Source: Candidatus Parvarchaeota archaeon
GTDB taxonomy: Archaea > Nanobdellota > Nanobdellia > CSSed11-243R1
Assembly: GCA_003563585.1 (NCBI GenBank)
Contig: PWUQ01000049.1
Coordinates: 1-5,072 of the forward strand
DNA: 5,072 bases
Direction of reading: 5' to 3'
This document shows positions 1-4,384 of the stretch, one piece after another (positions within the stretch are counted from its first letter, which is position 1; every line of letters begins with the position of its first letter). The position numbers were made by a program, and so were the translations under genes. The notes under the pieces are model-generated. The model had not been told where the DNA came from, made no database searches, and worked only from the letters and a program-made list of their open reading frames with translations.

Positions 1-185
1 CCTTTTTCAACATCATCTACAGTATCTTTTAAAAATTTGGTAAGAAATGCAGGCTCAAACTTTAAAATAACCCGTGCAACTTCCATTTTAAATTTTGTAC
101 TACCTTCAAGAATTTTAAGAATTTTTTCTCTTGGTTTACTTTTATCCAAAAATTTTGATTTTCCTAACTTATCTTTTTTTACCAT
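1..185 (-). CDS. Unrecognised protein, N-terminal 61 codons (runs off left edge)
   Basis: The minus strand is open without a stop from an ATG at 185 to the window edge, giving 61 codons of a gene whose remainder lies outside. The visible protein begins MVKKDKLGKSKFLDKSKPRE and is strongly basic for its first 25 residues. It then becomes amphipathic (about residues 34-58) with alternating hydrophobic and charged positions, ending in an acidic TVDDVEK stretch. No signal peptide, membrane segment or known motif is visible, and I do not recognise a family. The start is supported by a TATA-like box centred 26 bp upstream, as expected for a leaderless archaeal mRNA. The gene is divergent from the membrane protein that starts at 263. 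Confidence that it is coding is good; its function is unknown. Confidence 0.65.
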   Translation of the reverse strand, partial: MVKKDKLGKSKFLDKSKPREKILKILEGSTKFKMEVARVILKFEPAFLTKFLKDTVDDVEK

Positions 186-206
186 GTTTAAAACGAATAA
201 TTCAAT

Positions 207-215
207 AATTATAAA
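207..215 (-). promoter_or_regulatory. TATA box of the leftmost minus-strand gene
   Basis: Read on the minus strand this is TTTATAATT. It is centred about 26 bp before the ATG at 185, which places transcription start at or next to the start codon (leaderless). It fits the archaeal TATA position but was found by eye in very AT-rich DNA. Confidence 0.5.
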
Positions 216-231
216 TCTATCCTTACCAAAA

Positions 232-240
232 CATATTAAT
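232..240 (+). promoter_or_regulatory. Candidate TATA box of the 373-aa membrane protein gene
   Basis: CATATTAAT is centred about 27 bp before the ATG at 263. It is a weaker match to the archaeal TATA consensus than the other boxes here. Spacing is the main support. It shares the 77-bp gap with the divergent promoter for the gene on the left. Confidence 0.4.
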
Positions 241-262
241 TTGTTGCGTTACATTTATTATT

Positions 263-1384
263 ATGGTTTTTGAGATGCTTCCAAGAGTAATCGACATAAT
301 TCTAAAAATTGTATTACTTTTAGTGGCAATGTTCTTTGGAAAAATAGCGCTTGCAGGATGGGGAGGCAAGTTAGATTTTATAACCAAAATTGGCGCTACA
401 ATTGTTTTAGGTTTAGTTTGTTTTACTGTAGGTGTTTTATTACCTTTCGACTTTTTTCCACAAATACCTTTTATTTCACACGCGATTAATGCTTTTATTG
501 CGGCAGTATTTTTATTTATAATATTGTTTTTACTTTCTGAAAAAAGAAGAAAGCCGCAATTTCTCACAAAAGGAGATATAGAATCTCTAAAAAGAGATAT
601 AGATTTTTTGAAGTCTGAAGTAACAAGAATAACTCAAGCGCTAATAAAAAAAGGAATTCAATCCAAACCAATTTCAAAAGAAAAAGTTAGAGGAATCGTT
701 GGGGACATATTAAAGAGTAAAGACATAAAAAAATATTCCATACTCTCCATAAAACAAGAAGGGAATTTCTGGAATTCCATAATAAAAACGGAATCAAAGA
801 AGTACAAAGTTAAAATAGATTCATATGGACAGCTTAAAGAATTTGAAAGAGTGGGCTTCGATATTTCAAGAATAACTGAAAGACTCAAAGAAGATAAATT
901 ATTCCTGATGGGTTCTGTGTTGGCTTTAATTTTCCTTGTAGTGGTTGTATCTCTTATGACACCACAAAATCTACAAAGAGTTTCGGACACATTTTCATTA
1001 TATGGTGTTGATTTAATAAGACCTGAATGTATAACTCCATCTGTTTTACTTGAAACATGGAATAAAAATGAGAGCAGGGTTTATGAATATGATTACAATT
1101 CTTTGAGAACAGAGGAAGCAATAAAAGATTATTTGGAAACAGATATGTATGTTTCAGAATTCTTGCCAGGATATCACATCATGATAGAAGAAGAGGATGT
1201 TTACGGTGCTTTTCTTGTATCTGAGACTGAAATAGAGAGAACACCAGATTTAATCTCTGCGATAAGGGGAAATAGCAAAATTTGTTCAGTCGAATTAAAA
1301 TCATACACAGTTTGTTCTTGCACTGCTGTAACAGACCCAAGAACGTCCGTTCATATATTAGAAATACTTGAAGGCGCAATCTAA
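263..1384 (+). CDS. Membrane protein, four predicted TM segments, Cys-containing outer C-terminal domain (unknown function)
   Basis: I do not recognise this 373-aa protein. Predicted membrane segments lie at about residues 10-31, 43-60, 74-91 and 213-232. Basic residues (EKRRK at 93-97) place the 92-212 region inside the cell, so the last segment exports the C-terminal 140 residues. The inner part starts with a helical, probably coiled-coil stretch (about 104-130). A short alpha/beta-looking unit follows (about 158-195, containing FWNSIIKT and KYKVKIDSYGQ), which vaguely recalls a PepSY-type fold. The outer domain is acidic and has four cysteines (C256, C341, C351, C353) that could form two disulphides. 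The start at 263 fits a TATA-like box 27 bp upstream; M5 at 275 is a less likely alternative. The stop overlaps that of pth2, which converges on it. A sensor-like or envelope-linked role is possible but unsupported. Confidence 0.85.
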   Translation: MVFEMLPRVIDIILKIVLLLVAMFFGKIALAGWGGKLDFITKIGATIVLGLVCFTVGVLLPFDFFPQIPFISHAINAFIAAVFLFIILFLLSEKRRKPQFLTKGDIESLKRDIDFLKSEVTRITQALIKKGIQSKPISKEKVRGIVGDILKSKDIKKYSILSIKQEGNFWNSIIKTESKKYKVKIDSYGQLKEFERVGFDISRITERLKEDKLFLMGSVLALIFLVVVVSLMTPQNLQRVSDTFSLYGVDLIRPECITPSVLLETWNKNESRVYEYDYNSLRTEEAIKDYLETDMYVSEFLPGYHIMIEEEDVYGAFLVSETEIERTPDLISAIRGNSKICSVELKSYTVCSCTAVTDPRTSVHILEILEGAI

Positions 1385-1725
1385 AGAAGAGGTAGTGAGC
1401 CTATCAATTTGTCTATTTGTTTTTCAGGAGCCGGACCTATACCAATCCCTGTTATAGTTCCAGGCAAAATTTCAGTTAATCCTGCATCTCTTATAATTTT
1501 ATTAGGTATTCCTGAAGAATTAGCTTTCTTTTTTATTTCCTTAATCATTTTCAAATTCGCTTTTAATACAATTTTCTTTTGTCCCTGATTTTTCCATTTT
1601 TTGAACCAATCATTTTTTTTGTCCATAGAAATCATTGCAGAACTCAACGATGCATGTGCTGCCTGAGCGCACATTTTACCCATACTCAACTTTAAATTAT
1701 CCCTGATAACTATAGCTTGTTTCAT
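1381..1725 (-). CDS. pth2: Peptidyl-tRNA hydrolase, Pth2 type
   Basis: Pth2 cleaves the ester bond between peptide and tRNA on peptidyl-tRNAs that drop off the ribosome, recycling tRNA in the cytoplasm. The 114-aa product matches the usual length of about 115-120 for archaeal Pth2 and carries the family signatures in order. These are the N-terminal strand KQAIVIRDNL, then MGKMCAQAAHAS (14-26) with the conserved Lys17, then the central WKNQGQKKIVLK. The C-terminal block is SGIPNKIIRDAGLTEILPGT (71-90), with Asp80 and Thr90, followed by GIGIGPAP. Lys17 and Asp80 correspond to residues implicated in activity in this family. I chose the ATG at 1725, not an in-frame ATG at 1791: conservation starts here, a TATA box lies 26 bp upstream, and the longer form would run through the divergent gene's start. 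Its TAG stop overlaps the stop of the convergent membrane-protein gene. Confidence 0.95.
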   Translation of the reverse strand: MKQAIVIRDNLKLSMGKMCAQAAHASLSSAMISMDKKNDWFKKWKNQGQKKIVLKANLKMIKEIKKKANSSGIPNKIIRDAGLTEILPGTITGIGIGPAPEKQIDKLIGSLPLL

Positions 1726-1732
1726 CAAAACA

Positions 1733-1740
1733 TATAAAAA
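1733..1740 (+). promoter_or_regulatory. TATA box of the zinc-ribbon/aEF-1 beta operon
   Basis: TATAAAAA is a strong archaeal TATA match, centred about 26 bp before the ATG at 1763, which implies a leaderless start. It sits only 8 bp from the start codon of the divergent pth2 gene, so TBP/TFB binding here would cover the pth2 transcription start. Confidence 0.65.
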
Positions 1741-1745
1741 CCCTG

Positions 1746-1755
1746 TATATTTAAA
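1746..1755 (-). promoter_or_regulatory. TATA box of pth2
   Basis: On the minus strand this is TTTAAATATA, preceded by more T residues. It is centred about 26 bp before the pth2 ATG at 1725. It lies inside the core promoter of the divergent zinc-ribbon gene, 8 bp from that gene's ATG. Confidence 0.6.
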
Positions 1756-1762
1756 AACTTCT

Positions 1763-1930
1763 ATGGAAAAACTGATTTGCACATCATGCAAGACGGATAT
1801 ATCTGTAGTAAAAAACTCAACAAAGTTTCCATGTCCAAATTGCTCGAATGTAAGGATAATAAGATGTGGAAAATGTAGAAAAGAATCTATAGAATATGTT
1901 TGCAGCGATTGTGGATTTATTGGACCATGA
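1763..1930 (+). CDS. Small zinc-ribbon protein upstream of aEF-1 beta (COG2888/HVO_2753-like)
   Basis: This 55-aa protein has four CxxC pairs: CTSC (6-9), CPNC (24-27), CGKC (35-38) and CSDCG (47-51). That is enough ligands for two structural zincs in a very small protein. The layout matches the archaeal family described as a Zn-ribbon, predicted RNA-binding protein linked to translation, of which HVO_2753 of Haloferax volcanii is a member. The family is commonly encoded directly before EF-1 beta, as here, where the next start codon is only 10 bp after the stop. It has no signal peptide or membrane segment, so it should be cytoplasmic. The ATG at 1763 is supported by a TATA box 26 bp upstream. 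The aEF-1 beta ribosome-binding site begins inside this gene's TGA stop, so the pair is co-transcribed and probably translationally coupled. The molecular role is not firmly known. Confidence 0.9.
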   Translation: MEKLICTSCKTDISVVKNSTKFPCPNCSNVRIIRCGKCRKESIEYVCSDCGFIGP

Positions 1931-1936
1931 GGTGGT
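1929..1936 (+). promoter_or_regulatory. Shine-Dalgarno site of aEF-1 beta
   Basis: GAGGTGGT resembles the anti-16S consensus GGAGGTGA and ends 4 nt before the ATG at 1941. It overlaps the TGA stop of the zinc-ribbon gene. It decides the aEF-1 beta start and argues against an in-frame ATG at 1896 inside the preceding gene. Confidence 0.8.
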
Positions 1937-1940
1937 AATT

Positions 1941-2225
1941 ATGGCAAATGTTATTGCAACAATGAAAGTAATGCCAGATTCTCCAGATAGAAATTTGGAA
2001 TTGCTTGGAAAAAAAATTGAAGAAGTTATATCCGAATTCGGGAAAGTTTACAAAAAAACAATTCAGCCCGTTGCATTTGGACTTAGTGCTTTGGTTTACG
2101 CGGTTATGATGGAAGAAAAACAAGGCGGAACAGACCCAATGGAAGAAAAGATAAGTGGAATAGACGGCGTAAATGATGTACAAATTACAGATGTAACACG
2201 TTCTGTGGACGTTAGCGACCTTTAA
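1941..2225 (+). CDS. ef1b: Archaeal translation elongation factor 1 beta (aEF-1 beta)
   Basis: aEF-1 beta is the nucleotide exchange factor that returns aEF-1 alpha from the GDP to the GTP form during elongation, acting in the cytoplasm. The 94-aa product has the family pattern. It opens with strand NVIATMKVMPDSP (3-15), followed by a helix LELLGKKIEEVISEFG. Next comes the conserved IQPVAFGLSALVYAVMM core, then a GGTDPMEEKISGIDGVNDVQI segment (positions 62-82) and a closing DVTRSVDV strand. Archaeal members are usually about 88-92 aa, so the last few residues (SVDVSDL) may be a small C-terminal extension. The start at 1941 follows a clear Shine-Dalgarno. It is the second gene of an operon with the zinc ribbon and ends before a T-rich stretch that probably terminates transcription. 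Confidence 0.95.
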   Translation: MANVIATMKVMPDSPDRNLELLGKKIEEVISEFGKVYKKTIQPVAFGLSALVYAVMMEEKQGGTDPMEEKISGIDGVNDVQITDVTRSVDVSDL

Positions 2226-2244
2226 ATTTTTCATTTTTAATTTT
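2226..2244 (+). terminator. Probable oligo-T terminator of the zinc-ribbon/aEF-1 beta operon
   Basis: Immediately after the aEF-1 beta stop the coding strand has closely spaced T runs (five, five and four). Archaeal RNA polymerase commonly terminates at such oligo-T tracts without a hairpin, and no hairpin is visible. In DNA this AT-rich the signal is suggestive only. Confidence 0.4.
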
Positions 2245-2251
2245 AAGAATA

Positions 2252-2259
2252 TTTAAAAA
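2252..2259 (+). promoter_or_regulatory. TATA box of the ribose-1,5-bisphosphate isomerase gene
   Basis: TTTAAAAA is centred about 26 bp before the ATG at 2281. The spacing implies a leaderless transcript, and no Shine-Dalgarno precedes this start. The isomerase is therefore probably transcribed separately from the translation operon before it. Confidence 0.55.
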
Positions 2260-2280
2260 TAATAGGTTATTTGTTATTCT

Positions 2281-3210
2281 ATGGATTTGTTTAAAAGAAC
2301 TATAAAAGACATCAAATCAATTAAAATTCAAGGAGCTACAAATGTAGCTAAATCTGCAATCAAAGCTCTGAAATATCAAGCGAAAAAGATAAAGGCGAAA
2401 AACAAAAAAGAATTCCTTGGGAAACTTTATCACTATGAACAGGAACTTTTGAAAACAAGGCCGACAGAACCTTTGATGAGAAATTCTTTAAGATATATAT
2501 TATACATGTTAAAAGAAAGTGAATTGGAAGAAAAAAAAGAATTGGCGGACTTAATAGATATTGCAGCTGAAGAATTTCTTTTTAATTTAAGAAAATCAAA
2601 ACAAAGAATATATGAGATAGGTGCAAGAACAATAAAAAATGATTCAACAATTTTCACTCATTGTCGTTCATCAACCGTTACTGGTATATTGAAGGAAGCA
2701 AAAAAGCAAAAAAAGAAATTCGAGGTAATCTGTACTGAAACTCGCCCCAAATTTCAAGGTAGAAGCACCGCAAAAGAACTTCTCAAGGCGAAAATTCCAA
2801 CAACAATGATTGTCGATTCAGCAATTTCAACATACATCAGAAAAGCAGATATGGCTATAGTTGGTTCTGACTTGATAAATTCACAAATGGAACTTGTAAA
2901 TAAAATAGGAACGCTTAATCTAGCACTCGCGTGCAAAAGGGTTAACGTTCCATTTTTTTCAGCCACCTTAATTGCAAAATTCGACCCAGAAACAATTTTT
3001 GGAAGAACTGAGGAGATAGAATACAGAGATTCAAAAGAAGTTTGGGAAAACTCTCCAAAAAAACTCAAAATTTTAAATCCTGCTTTTGATACAACATCAA
3101 GAAAATTGATAAATGCATACATAACAGAGGAGGGTATACTTTCCCCAGAATCTATACTAGAAGTAATCAATAGCAGATATAATTGGATAATGAAAGGACT
3201 GCCTTATTGA
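2281..3210 (+). CDS. Ribose-1,5-bisphosphate isomerase (R15Pi, eIF2B-like fold)
   Basis: R15Pi converts alpha-D-ribose-1,5-bisphosphate to ribulose-1,5-bisphosphate in the archaeal AMP pathway, supplying RuBisCO, whose gene starts 1.2 kb downstream. The 309-aa length is close to the roughly 320 of the Thermococcus kodakarensis enzyme. It shows these blocks in order: IQGATNVAKSA (16-26); KTRPTEPLMRNSLRYI (58-73); THCRSSTV (126-133) with the catalytic-type Cys128; TETRPKFQGRSTAKEL (152-167); VGSD (194-197) with the catalytic-type Asp197; NKIGT (207-211); and NPAFDTT (266-272). Relatives use GAD where this has GSD, and the loop after it (LINSQMELV) lacks the usual Gly-containing NG. Both catalytic positions are intact. 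Paralogues include eIF2B alpha-like proteins and methylthioribose-1-phosphate isomerase; the TETRPK-QG block and the nearby RuBisCO favour R15Pi. The start at 2281 fits the TATA spacing. Confidence 0.9.
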   Translation: MDLFKRTIKDIKSIKIQGATNVAKSAIKALKYQAKKIKAKNKKEFLGKLYHYEQELLKTRPTEPLMRNSLRYILYMLKESELEEKKELADLIDIAAEEFLFNLRKSKQRIYEIGARTIKNDSTIFTHCRSSTVTGILKEAKKQKKKFEVICTETRPKFQGRSTAKELLKAKIPTTMIVDSAISTYIRKADMAIVGSDLINSQMELVNKIGTLNLALACKRVNVPFFSATLIAKFDPETIFGRTEEIEYRDSKEVWENSPKKLKILNPAFDTTSRKLINAYITEEGILSPESILEVINSRYNWIMKGLPY

Positions 3211-3220
3211 AATATTTAAA

Positions 3221-3235
3221 ATTCTTTATTTTATA
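3221..3235 (+). terminator. Possible T-rich terminator after R15Pi
   Basis: A T-rich stretch (CTTTATTTTATA) begins 11-12 nt after the isomerase stop codon. It lacks a run longer than four T and has no hairpin, so it is a weak candidate. It partly overlaps the best TATA-like sequence for the next gene. Confidence 0.25.
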
Positions 3236-3238
3236 TAT
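3229..3238 (+). promoter_or_regulatory. Candidate TATA element for the Lys-tailed membrane protein gene
   Basis: TTTTATATAT is the best TATA-like element in this gap. It lies about 51 bp before the ATG at 3285, which would give a leader of about 25 nt without a Shine-Dalgarno. An alternative near 3257-3267 (ATAAATAAAC) fits leaderless spacing but is a poorer match. The real promoter is unresolved. Confidence 0.3.
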
Positions 3239-3284
3239 TGTCGATTTAATAAGATTAATAAATAAACAAATATATTAATTGAAT

Positions 3285-4013
3285 ATGAAAAACATGAAAA
3301 TACTTTTTACATTAATGATAATCAGTTTAATATTGCCTATCTGTTTTGCATCTACGTTCGAAAAACAGATGCCTAATCAAATAGAAGAACCAGATGTAGT
3401 AAGTGCTGAAATAACAATACAAACGGATGGATATAAACAATTAACTTTAGTTGAAATGTTTCCTGTAAATACAGAGATATTGACATGGGATTCCAATGTT
3501 TCAGTTGATATCCAAACTGCAAATCAAGAATTTGATTACTTTGGCAATGTTACGTTATACATATGGGATTTCAAAGAAATTGAAGAGGAAACAATAAAAC
3601 TAACATATACAGTAAATATAACTGAATATGGAGAATTTAAAACAACAACAGTATTGGCTTATCCAGAAGGAGTTACTTCTCCTTTAGTGCACAGAACAAA
3701 TGTTGGAGAAGTACATAGATTTTCTGCATTTGAAGGAACAAATTGGCAATTAATAGCGCTTTTAACCGCGACAATTATAATGGTTTCTGGAATAATATAC
3801 AGATTTTATAAAAAATATTATTTAGATAAAAATAAAAAACAAAAAAAACAACCAAAGAAACCAAACAAAAAAGCAACAAAAACAAAAAAAAGCCAAAAAA
3901 CAACAAAAACAGCCAAACAAAAAAACAAAAAGAGTAAAGATAAAACTAAAGTTTTTTACAAAGAAAGCATAAAAAAATTAAAAGATATTCAAAAAGAAAT
4001 TAAAAAAATATGA
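3285..4013 (+). CDS. Exported single-pass membrane protein with beta-rich outer domain and Lys-rich inner tail (unknown)
   Basis: I do not recognise this 242-aa protein, but its layout is clear. A signal peptide spans residues 1-23 (basic MKNMK, hydrophobic core, then CFAS as a likely cleavage region). An outer domain covers about 25-153, a single membrane segment about 155-173, and a cytoplasmic tail 174-242. The outer domain alternates beta-like strands around PVNTEILTWDSN and LYIWDFKEIEEETIKLTYTV, recalling DUF11-like immunoglobulin-type surface repeats. It contains three N-glycosylation sequons (N71-V-S, N88-V-T, N111-I-T). About 30 of the last 67 residues are Lys, mixed with Thr, Gln, Pro and Asn, like a histone H1 tail; the final 20 look helical. 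I used the ATG at 3285; TTG at 3279 or ATG at 3294 are possible. The next gene encodes another Lys-rich membrane protein. Confidence 0.85.
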   Translation: MKNMKILFTLMIISLILPICFASTFEKQMPNQIEEPDVVSAEITIQTDGYKQLTLVEMFPVNTEILTWDSNVSVDIQTANQEFDYFGNVTLYIWDFKEIEEETIKLTYTVNITEYGEFKTTTVLAYPEGVTSPLVHRTNVGEVHRFSAFEGTNWQLIALLTATIIMVSGIIYRFYKKYYLDKNKKQKKQPKKPNKKATKTKKSQKTTKTAKQKNKKSKDKTKVFYKESIKKLKDIQKEIKKI

Positions 4014-4019
4014 ATAAGT

Positions 4020-4027
4020 TTTATAAA
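4020..4027 (+). promoter_or_regulatory. TATA box of the Cys2His2 small membrane protein gene
   Basis: TTTATAAA is a near-ideal archaeal TATA box, centred about 29 bp before the ATG at 4053 and starting only 7 nt after the preceding stop codon. It implies a leader of zero to four nt. The small gene therefore has its own promoter even though it closely follows the Lys-tailed gene. Confidence 0.65.
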
Positions 4028-4029
4028 AC

Positions 4030-4040
4030 CCCTTTTTCTT
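4030..4040 (+). terminator. Possible oligo-T terminator of the Lys-tailed gene
   Basis: A C/T-rich run with five consecutive T lies 17-27 nt after the stop at 4011-4013. It falls between the TATA box and the start of the next gene. Termination of upstream transcripts would therefore occur inside the next promoter. No hairpin is visible. Confidence 0.3.
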
Positions 4041-4052
4041 ATAGTATGTATT

Positions 4053-4331
4053 ATGGAAATATTAGTAATGAGTCCTTTGGTGCTGGTTTGTCTGTTAGCT
4101 ATATTTTTCGTTTGTTATAAAAATAAATGCGAATACACAATCGAAAAATCTACAAAAAAAATATCAAACAAGAACAAATCAAAAAAACCAAGTAAACCAA
4201 AAAAAGTAATAGGAATGAAATTAAATAAACCAAAAGAAAGAAAACAAAAAAACAAATATTACTGCAAGAAATGCAAAAGGAATCACAAAACAAGTTCTAA
4301 AATTGGAAAAAATCACAAGAAGTATATGTGA
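4053..4331 (+). CDS. Small membrane-anchored Lys-rich protein with C-terminal Cys2His2 knuckle (unknown)
   Basis: This 92-aa protein is not recognised. A hydrophobic helix (residues 5-22) is followed by a strongly basic region, so by the positive-inside rule the N-terminus is outside and the rest cytoplasmic. Residues 32-68 are a low-complexity Lys/Ser/Pro/Asn linker. The C-terminus is a compact motif, YYCKKCKRNHKTSSKIGKNH (69-88), whose C71, C74, H78 and H88 fit a small zinc site with spacing C-x2-C-x3-H-x9-H. It is flanked by aromatic Tyr69/70 and Tyr91. Such basic knuckles usually bind nucleic acid or ribosomal RNA; that is inference. The start at 4053 is set by a strong TATA box about 29 bp upstream; M6 at 4068 is a less likely alternative. 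It shares its anchor-plus-Lys-tail design with the preceding gene, which suggests a functional pair. Confidence 0.8.
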   Translation: MEILVMSPLVLVCLLAIFFVCYKNKCEYTIEKSTKKISNKNKSKKPSKPKKVIGMKLNKPKERKQKNKYYCKKCKRNHKTSSKIGKNHKKYM

Positions 4332-4345
4332 GTTTTTGGAAAAAG

Positions 4346-4353
4346 TTTAAATT
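4346..4353 (+). promoter_or_regulatory. TATA box of the RuBisCO gene
   Basis: TTTAAATT is centred about 35 bp before the ATG at 4385. With the usual 25-26 bp spacing, transcription would start near 4375, leaving a leader of about 10 nt that begins almost exactly at the Shine-Dalgarno site. Most other promoters here appear leaderless. Confidence 0.5.
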
Positions 4354-4374
4354 GTGTTAAGATTTAATTATTCT

Positions 4375-4381
4375 AGGTGGT
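4375..4381 (+). promoter_or_regulatory. Shine-Dalgarno site of the RuBisCO gene
   Basis: AGGTGGT ends 3 nt before the ATG at 4385, and the same GGTGGT core precedes aEF-1 beta. It supports this start codon. It is the only ribosome-binding site in the window in front of what seems to be the first gene of a transcript. Confidence 0.75.
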
Positions 4382-4384
4382 ATT

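Noticed and set aside
37..273. Plus-strand open frame of 78 codons
   Set aside because: It lies opposite the better-supported minus-strand gene start at 185 and runs into the divergent promoters. Its composition (Phe, Leu and Asn rich) is typical of an antisense frame.
223..567. 114-codon minus-strand frame across the start of the membrane protein
   Set aside because: It overlaps the plus-strand gene, whose hydrophobic segments and promoter are well supported. The Lys/Asn/Ile-rich antisense product shows no motif.
771..778. GGAATTCC palindrome
   Set aside because: It is a single short palindrome inside coding sequence with no partner copies, so chance is sufficient.
1726..1791. N-terminal extension of pth2 from an ATG at 1791
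   Set aside because: The extra 22 residues are not Pth2-like, cover the zinc-ribbon gene start, and would lie upstream of the promoter that fits the ATG at 1725.
1896..1940. Earlier in-frame ATG for aEF-1 beta at 1896
   Set aside because: It lies within the zinc-ribbon coding sequence. The clear Shine-Dalgarno at 1929-1936 and family similarity both point to 1941.
2754..3170. 138-codon minus-strand open frame inside the isomerase gene
   Set aside because: It is antisense to strongly conserved R15P isomerase coding sequence. It has no promoter and a Ser/Ile-rich shadow composition.
3285..3360. Lipoprotein signal with Cys20 as the lipid-attachment site
   Set aside because: The residues before Cys20 (L-P-I) do not match a lipobox. 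CFAS fits an ordinary signal-peptidase cleavage region better.
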